Shown here: piece after piece, positions 58,727-64,000 of the stretch | Layout of the letters: every line of letters begins with the position of its first letter | Position numbering within the stretch: position 1 is the stretch's first letter | NCBI GenBank assembly: GCA_036555035.1 | Contig: DATBMB010000116.1 | Location: 1 to 64,000, forward strand | DNA from: SG8-41 sp036555035 | Lineage (GTDB): Bacteria; Pseudomonadota; Gammaproteobacteria; Burkholderiales; SG8-41 | Direction: 5' to 3' | DNA length: 64,000 nucleotides | Notes under the pieces: generated by a model | The model's input: only the letters and a program-made list of their open reading frames with translations | Database searches by the model: none | What the model was told of the DNA's origin: nothing | Position numbers and translations under genes: made by a program

Positions 58727-59596
58727 TTATTTGCGCCTGAGCCGGTCGAGCAAAGCACCCAGCTGGTCGAGGCTCGCGTACTGGATCACGAGCTTGCCGG
58801 TGCCCGGCTTGGCAGCCGATCGTATGGTGACCGTGGTGCCGAGCTCTCCGCTCAGCTCCTCTTCGAGCCGCGCGACGTCGCGATCGACCCGCGCACGCAG
58901 GCGCACCGCGGGGCGTGCGGTCATGCCGGCCACCCGCTGCTCGACCTGCCGCACTGAGAGCTGCCGCGCGACCGCCTCGCGCGCGAGCTCGATCTGCTTC
59001 AGGGCCGGCAACGCGAGCAGCGCCCGCGCGTGTCCCATGTCGAGCTTGCCTTCGCGCAGGAGCTCCTGCACGGGCGGCGCGAGCTCGAGCAGCCGCAGCG
59101 CGTTGGTGATCGCGGCGCGCGAGCGGCCGACGGCCTCCGCGGCCTCGGCATGAGTCATGCCGAATTCGTCGGTCAGGCGCTTGATGCCCGTCGCCTCGTC
59201 CAGCGGATTCAGATCCTCGCGCTGGAGATTCTCGATCAGCGCGATGGCGAGCGCCTGCCGGTCCGGCACCTCGCGCACGAGCGCGGGCACCGTTGCGAGC
59301 CCGGCCATCCGCGCCGCCCGCCAGCGCCGCTCGCCGGCGACGATCTCGTAGCGGCCCGCGCCGATCGGACGCGCCAGTATCGGCTGCATCACGCCCTGCG
59401 CCTTGATCGATTCGGCGAGCTCGGCCAGGCCTTCCTGGCCGATGCGCGCGCGCGGCTGATACCGCCCTGGCTGCAGCGCATCGATCGCCAGCGACGCGAG
59501 CATCTCGCCCCCGCCCGCCGCCGGCTCGTCGTCTCCCAGCAACGCGTCCAGCCCGCGTCCCAATCCCTTGATCCTCGCCATGGTGTCGTCCTTCAT
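58727..59596 (-). CDS. parB: Chromosome-partitioning protein ParB
   Basis: CTPase clamp that loads at parS and spreads. 289 residues from ATG 59596, which overlaps the parA stop by 4 nt (an alternative ATG is at 59581). Motifs: MARIKGLGRGLDALLGD (N-terminal ParA-interacting Arg), LQPGRYQPR, GERRWRAARMAGL (CTP-binding arginine patch), HTH MTHAEAAEAVGRSRAAITNALRLL, and a C-terminal dimerisation domain. Two parS sites lie 3.4 kb away beside mnmG. Confidence 0.97.
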   Translation of the reverse strand: MKDDTMARIKGLGRGLDALLGDDEPAAGGGEMLASLAIDALQPGRYQPRARIGQEGLAELAESIKAQGVMQPILARPIGAGRYEIVAGERRWRAARMAGLATVPALVREVPDRQALAIALIENLQREDLNPLDEATGIKRLTDEFGMTHAEAAEAVGRSRAAITNALRLLELAPPVQELLREGKLDMGHARALLALPALKQIELAREAVARQLSVRQVEQRVAGMTARPAVRLRARVDRDVARLEEELSGELGTTVTIRSAAKPGTGKLVIQYASLDQLGALLDRLRRK

Positions 59597-60360
59597 GCGC
59601 CCGCGCGGTTCAGCATCTCGCCCGCCAGCGCGAGATAGGCCTGCGCGCCCTTGGAGCTGCGGTCGAACTTGAGCGCCGGAACGCCGAAGCTCGGGGCTTC
59701 CGCGAGCCGCACGTTGCGCGGGATCACGGTGCGGTAGACCTTGTCGCCGAAATGCTCGAGCAGCTGCGCGGACACCTGCTGCGCGAGCGTATTGCGCGGA
59801 TCGTACATGGTGCGCAGCAGCCCCTCGATCTCGAGGGACGGATTCAGATGCCCGCGCACCTTCTTGATGGTCTGCACGAGATCGCTCAGCCCCTCCAGCG
59901 CGTAGTACTCGCACTGCATGGGGATCATCACCGCCTGGGCGGCGGTCAGCCCGTTCACCGTAAGGAGATTCAGCGCCGGCGGGCAATCGATCAGGATGAA
60001 ATCGTACTCCGCGGCGACTGCGGCAAGCGCTTCGCGCAGACGCGTTTCGCGGTGCTCCAGCTCCACCAGCTCGATCTCGGCGCCGGCGAGCTCGCGGTTG
60101 GCCGGGACCAGGTCGAATCCGCCGTTCTCGGAACGCACTCTCACCTCCGCGATGCTCTTAGTGCCCAGCAGGACGTGATAGACCGTGGCGCCCACATGGC
60201 GCTTGTCCACGCCGCTCCCCATGGTCGCGTTGCCCTGGGGATCGAGGTCCACCAGCAGCACGCGCCGATTCGCCGCCGCGAGGCTTGCGGCCAGATTGAC
60301 GCCCGTCGTGGTCTTGCCGACGCCGCCTTTCTGATTGGTGATGGCGAGGACTCGCGTCAT
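59593..60360 (-). CDS. parA: Chromosome-partitioning ATPase ParA (Soj)
   Basis: Walker-type ATPase for origin segregation. 255 residues, starting MTRVLAITNQKGGVGKTTT with the deviant Walker A (Lys signature KGGVGKTT); LVDLDPQGNAT and LIDCPPALN follow. The start at 60360 overlaps the rsmG stop (4 nt). No long N-terminal regulatory extension, typical of chromosomal ParA. Confidence 0.98.
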   Translation of the reverse strand: MTRVLAITNQKGGVGKTTTGVNLAASLAAANRRVLLVDLDPQGNATMGSGVDKRHVGATVYHVLLGTKSIAEVRVRSENGGFDLVPANRELAGAEIELVELEHRETRLREALAAVAAEYDFILIDCPPALNLLTVNGLTAAQAVMIPMQCEYYALEGLSDLVQTIKKVRGHLNPSLEIEGLLRTMYDPRNTLAQQVSAQLLEHFGDKVYRTVIPRNVRLAEAPSFGVPALKFDRSSKGAQAYLALAGEMLNRAGA

Positions 60361-60986
60361 GGTCGGCCGCGCCCGATCGACACCAGGTGGCGCTGTGCGC
60401 GCAGGCCGGGCACCCGTAACGGGATCACCTCCAGGAGTCGCCAGTCCCGCGGCAGCTGCGCGATCTCCTCGTAGGGGTGCACGCCCTTCATCGCGAGCAG
60501 CCGGCCGCCTTGCGCAAGGTGCCGGCCCGCCAGGGAAACGAGCTCGGCGATGTCCGAGAATGCCCGCGAGATCACGACCGCAAAGCCTGCCCGCGGCTTC
60601 CAGCTCTCCACCCTTTCGCACACGACCTCGGTATGGGCGAGTTTCAGTTCGGTCACGACCTGTCTCAGGAACGCCGCTTTCTTGTGATTCGAGTCGAGCA
60701 AGGTCACCCGCGCATCCGGCAATGCCAGCGCCAGCGGAATGCCCGGCAGCCCCGCCCCGCTCCCGACATCAAGGAGCGTCTCCGCCGCCGCATGCGGCGC
60801 TACGGCGAGACAATCGAGCAGATGCTGGCTCACCATGCGGTGAGCTTCCCGCACGGCGGTCAGGTTGTAGACGCGGTTCCATTTCTGCAATAACGCCAGA
60901 TACGCAAGCAGCCGTTCTTCCGCCCCCGCCGGCAGCGTCAAACCGAGCTCGGACACGCCTTGCGCGAGCTGCTGCGCAAGCGTCAT
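60357..60986 (-). CDS. rsmG: 16S rRNA (guanine527-N7)-methyltransferase
   Basis: SAM-dependent methylation of G527; loss gives low-level streptomycin resistance. 209 residues, with KWNRVYNLTAVRE, LLDVGSGAGLPGIPLAL (SAM site), LLDSNHKKAAFL and VVISRAFSDIAEL. The start at 60986 overlaps mnmG by 4 nt. Confidence 0.97.
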   Translation of the reverse strand: MTLAQQLAQGVSELGLTLPAGAEERLLAYLALLQKWNRVYNLTAVREAHRMVSQHLLDCLAVAPHAAAETLLDVGSGAGLPGIPLALALPDARVTLLDSNHKKAAFLRQVVTELKLAHTEVVCERVESWKPRAGFAVVISRAFSDIAELVSLAGRHLAQGGRLLAMKGVHPYEEIAQLPRDWRLLEVIPLRVPGLRAQRHLVSIGRGRP

Positions 60987-62920
60987 GCCGTCTTGCCAAC
61001 GGCGCGCTGCTCGGCATCCAATGCTGCACGCGCGTCCAGGCGGGTTGCCCGGTTCGCGCGCTTGAGGTAGACCAGCAGAACCGAGATCGCCGCCGGCGTC
61101 ACGCCCGAGATGCGCGAGGCCTGGCCGAGCGTCTCGGGACGGTGCCGCGCGAGCTTCTGCCGCGCTTCCACGGACAATCCCCGCAGGGCGCTGTAATCGA
61201 AGCCCTCCGGGAGCTTGAGGTTCTCGTAGTGCTCGTAGCGTGAGATTTCCTCGCGCTGGCGCTCGATATAGCCCTGGTACTTCGCCTGGATCTCCACCTG
61301 CTCCGCGGCCTGCGCGTCCTCGACACCCGGCCCGGCACCCGGCAGCGCCATCAGCTGCGCATACGTCACTTCCGGACGGCGCAGCAACTCCAGCAGCGGG
61401 TAGTCCCGTGCTGGCGACGGATTTGACGCGTCTCCATCCCCTGCGGTCGGCAGGAGCCGCGAGTTGATCCAGGTTTCCTTGAGGCGCGCCTGCTCGCGCT
61501 CGATGGCCTCGCGCTTGCACGAGTAGGCCGCCCAGCGCGCGTCATCAACCGCGCCCAGCCGGCGTCCGGCCTCCGTCAACCGCAGGTCCGCGTTGTCCTC
61601 GCGCAACGACAACCGATACTCGGCACGGCTCGTGAACATCCGGTAGGGTTCCGACACGCCGCGCGTGACGAGATCATCCACCAGTACGCCCAGGTAGGCT
61701 TCATTGCGCCCTGGGCACCACGGCTCGCGCTCCTGGACGTGGCGCGCGGCATTGATTCCGGCGAGCAGGCCCTGAGCTGCCGCTTCCTCGTAACCGGTGG
61801 TGCCGTTGATCTGCCCGGCGAAGAACAGCCCGCCGATCGAGCGCGTCTCCAGGGAGCGCTTGAGGGCGCGTGGATCGAAGTAGTCGTACTCGATGGCATA
61901 GCCCGGGCGCGTCAGATGCGCCCGCTCGAGTCCGCGGATCGACCGCACCAGCGCTTCCTGTGCGTCGTAGGGCAGGCTCGTCGAGATGCCGTTGGGGTAG
62001 TACTCGTTGACCGTCAGGCCCTCGGGCTCGAGGAAGATCTGGTGCGAGGCCTTGTGCGCAAAGCGCATCACCTTGTCCTCGATCGAGGGGCAATAGCGCG
62101 GCCCGACGCCTTCGATCACGCCGGTGTAGAGCGGCGAGCGGTCGAGCGCGCCGCGGATGATCTCGTGCGTGCGCGCGTTGGTGTGCGTGATCCAGCACGG
62201 CATCTGCCGCGGGTGCTGCTCGCGGCAGCCCAGAAACGAGAACACCGGCACCGGCGTGTCGCCGGGCTGCTCGGTCAGCACCGAAAAATCGATCGTGCGG
62301 CCGTCGATGCGCGGCGGCGTTCCGGTCTTGAGACGGCCGACCGGAAGCTTCAGCTCCCGCAGACGCTGTGCGAGCGTCAGCGCAGGCGGATCACCGGCGC
62401 GTCCGCCCTGATGCTGCTTCAACCCGACGTGGATGAGTCCGCCGAGAAACGTTCCTGTCGTCAGCACCACCGCGCGCGCGGTGAAACGCAGCCCGATCTG
62501 CGTGACGACTCCGACCACGCGCTCGCCTTCCAGCAGCAGATCGTCCACCGCTTGCTGGACGATGCGCAGGCGCGACTGCGTCTCCAGGCGCCTGCGGATT
62601 GCGCTTCGATACAGAACGCGGTCAGCCTGCGCACGCGTCGCTCGAACCGCAGGCCCTTTGCGCGAATTGAGGATGCGGAACTGGATGCCAGCGTCGTCGG
62701 CAGCCGCAGCCATGGCGCCACCCAGTGCATCTATCTCCTTGACTAAATGGCCTTTTCCAATCCCGCCGATCGAGGGATTGCAGGACATCTGCCCCAGGGT
62801 GTCGAAACTGTGAGTCAGAAGCAGGGTTTCGCACCCCATGCGGGCGGCCGCGAGCGCGGCCTCGGTGCCAGCGTGGCCCCCACCGACCACAATAACATCA
62901 TATTTATCAAGTACTTGCAT
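60983..62920 (-). CDS. mnmG: tRNA uridine-34 carboxymethylaminomethyl modification enzyme MnmG
   Basis: FAD protein that with MnmE installs cmnm5 on U34 of certain tRNAs. 645 residues, with VVVGGGHAGTEAALAAARMG (FAD), GQMSCNPSIGGIGKGHLVKE, catalytic CysA/CysB regions including YCPSIEDKV and GQINGTTGYEEAAAQGLLAG. The ATG at 62920 overlaps a TATAAT hexamer (62919-62924) and has no Shine-Dalgarno; upstream in-frame TAG rules out an earlier ATG, so the leader is unusual. Confidence 0.97.
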   Translation of the reverse strand: MQVLDKYDVIVVGGGHAGTEAALAAARMGCETLLLTHSFDTLGQMSCNPSIGGIGKGHLVKEIDALGGAMAAAADDAGIQFRILNSRKGPAVRATRAQADRVLYRSAIRRRLETQSRLRIVQQAVDDLLLEGERVVGVVTQIGLRFTARAVVLTTGTFLGGLIHVGLKQHQGGRAGDPPALTLAQRLRELKLPVGRLKTGTPPRIDGRTIDFSVLTEQPGDTPVPVFSFLGCREQHPRQMPCWITHTNARTHEIIRGALDRSPLYTGVIEGVGPRYCPSIEDKVMRFAHKASHQIFLEPEGLTVNEYYPNGISTSLPYDAQEALVRSIRGLERAHLTRPGYAIEYDYFDPRALKRSLETRSIGGLFFAGQINGTTGYEEAAAQGLLAGINAARHVQEREPWCPGRNEAYLGVLVDDLVTRGVSEPYRMFTSRAEYRLSLREDNADLRLTEAGRRLGAVDDARWAAYSCKREAIEREQARLKETWINSRLLPTAGDGDASNPSPARDYPLLELLRRPEVTYAQLMALPGAGPGVEDAQAAEQVEIQAKYQGYIERQREEISRYEHYENLKLPEGFDYSALRGLSVEARQKLARHRPETLGQASRISGVTPAAISVLLVYLKRANRATRLDARAALDAEQRAVGKTA

Positions 62921-62987
62921 TATACTTTGAGCCTACGGTGCGACCTGAATGATACCCGAAAACCAGGAATCGCAGTAGGTCGGGGCC

Positions 62988-63003
62988 GGTTTCACGTGAA
63001 ACC
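62988..63003. other. parS site 1
   Basis: GGTTTCACGTGAAACC: the 14-base core GTTTCACGTGAAAC is identical to the bacterial parS consensus, and only the outermost pair differs. Located in the mnmE-mnmG gap, close to parAB. Confidence 0.9.
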
Positions 63004-63043
63004 ACCGCTATTGCTGCAGCGCAGCAAAGAGGGATCTGTGCAT

Positions 63044-63059
63044 TGTTTCACGTGAAACA
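63044..63059. other. parS site 2
   Basis: TGTTTCACGTGAAACA is an exact 16-base match to the parS consensus. Its centre is 56 bp from that of the first site and its edge lies 13 nt downstream of the mnmE stop. Confidence 0.95.
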
Positions 63060-63071
63060 GCCACCCAGCGG

Positions 63072-64000
63072 TTATTTGCCGATACAGAAGCGCTGGAATA
63101 TCTCGCCGAGCAAGTCGTCGGGCGTGAATTCCCCGGTGATCGTGCCGAGCGCCTGTTGAGCCAGGCGGAGTTCCTCCGCGAAGATCTCCAACTTGTCCGT
63201 TTCGCGGGCAGCCTGCATGAGGTGCTTTTGGGCCGTTTGCAGGGCATGGATGTGCCTCTCGCGAGCCATGAACAATCCCTCTGCCGCCCTGCCCTGCCAT
63301 CCCGCAACTTTCAGAATCGCACCGCGCAACAGGTCTACCCCTGCGCCCGACTTGGCTGACAGCCATACCGTGCAGCCCCCACCGGTACGCTCCACGCCGG
63401 GGGCGCGCGACATTAGATCAATCTTGTTCATGACCGTGAGACGCGGCAGGCCCGCCGGCAGTCCACGAAGGATTTCCCCGTCTGCCGCCGTCTCGCCCCG
63501 GGTTGCTTCCACGATAAGCACGACGAGATCCGCCTGCTTTATCGCCGCCCAGGTGCGAGCAATTCCGATCTTCTCCACCGGATCCGCCGATGGCCGCAGC
63601 CCTGCGGTATCGATGACATGCACCGGAACGCCCTCGATGCTGACGCTCTGGCGGATCTGGTCGCGGGTCGTGCCCGCAACGTCGGTCACGATGGCGAGCT
63701 CCTCGCCCGCAAGGCGATTGAGGAGGCTCGACTTCCCGACATTGGGTTGCCCCGCCAGAACCACCCGCAACCCCTCGCGCAGCAGGCTGCCTTGCTGTGA
63801 GGCAGACAGGACTTCCTGCAGCTGGTCCCGCAACCGCGCGAGCTGCTCTGCGCCGGCGGCCTGCTGGATCATCTCGATATCCTCGTCGGGAAAATCGAGC
63901 GCCGCCTCGACCCGGGCGCGCAACTCCACCAGCCCCTCGATCAACTCGTCTACCCGCTGCGAAAACGCGCCCTGCAACGAGCGCATCGCGCTACGCGCCG
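63072..64000 (-). CDS. mnmE: tRNA modification GTPase MnmE, C-terminal part (runs off the window)
   Basis: GTPase partner of MnmG. About 309 residues present of roughly 450; the N-terminal formyl-THF-binding domain starts beyond 64000. GTPase motifs: GQPNVGKSSLLNRL (P-loop), AGTTRD (G2), DTAGLR (G3), NKID (G4), and SAKSGAG (G5). The conserved C-terminal FCIGK, with the catalytic Cys, is intact at the end. Convergent signals are absent; two parS sites occupy the 151-bp gap to mnmG. Confidence 0.97.
   Translation of the reverse strand, partial: ARSAMRSLQGAFSQRVDELIEGLVELRARVEAALDFPDEDIEMIQQAAGAEQLARLRDQLQEVLSASQQGSLLREGLRVVLAGQPNVGKSSLLNRLAGEELAIVTDVAGTTRDQIRQSVSIEGVPVHVIDTAGLRPSADPVEKIGIARTWAAIKQADLVVLIVEATRGETAADGEILRGLPAGLPRLTVMNKIDLMSRAPGVERTGGGCTVWLSAKSGAGVDLLRGAILKVAGWQGRAAEGLFMARERHIHALQTAQKHLMQAARETDKLEIFAEELRLAQQALGTITGEFTPDDLLGEIFQRFCIGK

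Overview
The window is about two-thirds G+C, densely packed and almost wholly chromosomal housekeeping. Gene content and order point to an uncultured or unplaced member of the Betaproteobacteria: mnmE-mnmG-rsmG-parA-parB-atpIBEFHAGDC, pilMNOPQ-aroK-aroB-dgt-gltB-gltD-hemE-priA, amgK/murU back to back with lptD-surA-pdxA-rsmA, rubredoxin/thiD/thiE/hemL, and a TctC (Bug-type) periplasmic binding protein. The family cannot be fixed from sequence alone. There is no phage, integrase, transposase gene, CRISPR array, rRNA or tRNA that I can see.

Layout. 1-2304 (minus): the 5' part of hemF, an orphan TctC and a VOC-family protein. 2319-2617: a structured element with terminal inverted repeats. 2620-9479 (minus): purD, purH, fis, dusB, ubiH-like, pepP. 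9524-11288 (minus): murU and amgK (peptidoglycan recycling), divergent from 11311-16709 (plus): lptD, surA, pdxA, rsmA. 16740-17308 (minus): gloA and rubredoxin. 17390-20176 (plus): thiD, thiE, hemL. 20213-20848 (minus): cytochrome c4-like. 21031-21142: candidate minus-strand small RNA. 21211-22218 (plus): hemB. 22219-25151 (minus): a nucleotidyltransferase-like protein and mrcA. 25387-33325 (plus): pilMNOPQ, aroK, aroB, dgt. 33477-46773 (plus): gltB, gltD, hemE, priA, argS, a SPOR protein and two DsbA-like proteins. 46788-64000 (minus): glmS, glmU, glpD, the ATP synthase operon, parB, parA, rsmG, mnmG, two parS sites, and mnmE cut by the window end.

How the genes fit together. Four tetrapyrrole genes (hemF, hemL, hemB, hemE) occur scattered among other operons. 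Cell-envelope work is covered by LptD/SurA (outer membrane), PBP1a, GlmS/GlmU (UDP-GlcNAc), AmgK/MurU (MurNAc salvage), DsbA-like oxidases and the type IV pilus alignment and secretin complex. parABS next to mnmG/rsmG and the atp operon indicates proximity to the chromosome origin, although oriC itself is not in view.

Most of the window is ordinary. The parts worth a second look are intergenic: the candidate small RNA with an anti-Shine-Dalgarno loop upstream of hemB, the 299-bp inverted-repeat element beside purD, mutually exclusive hairpins plus a DnaA box before priA, opposed terminators between atpC and glpD, and a dispersed-repeat-like insertion inside the atp operon. No new multi-gene system was found.
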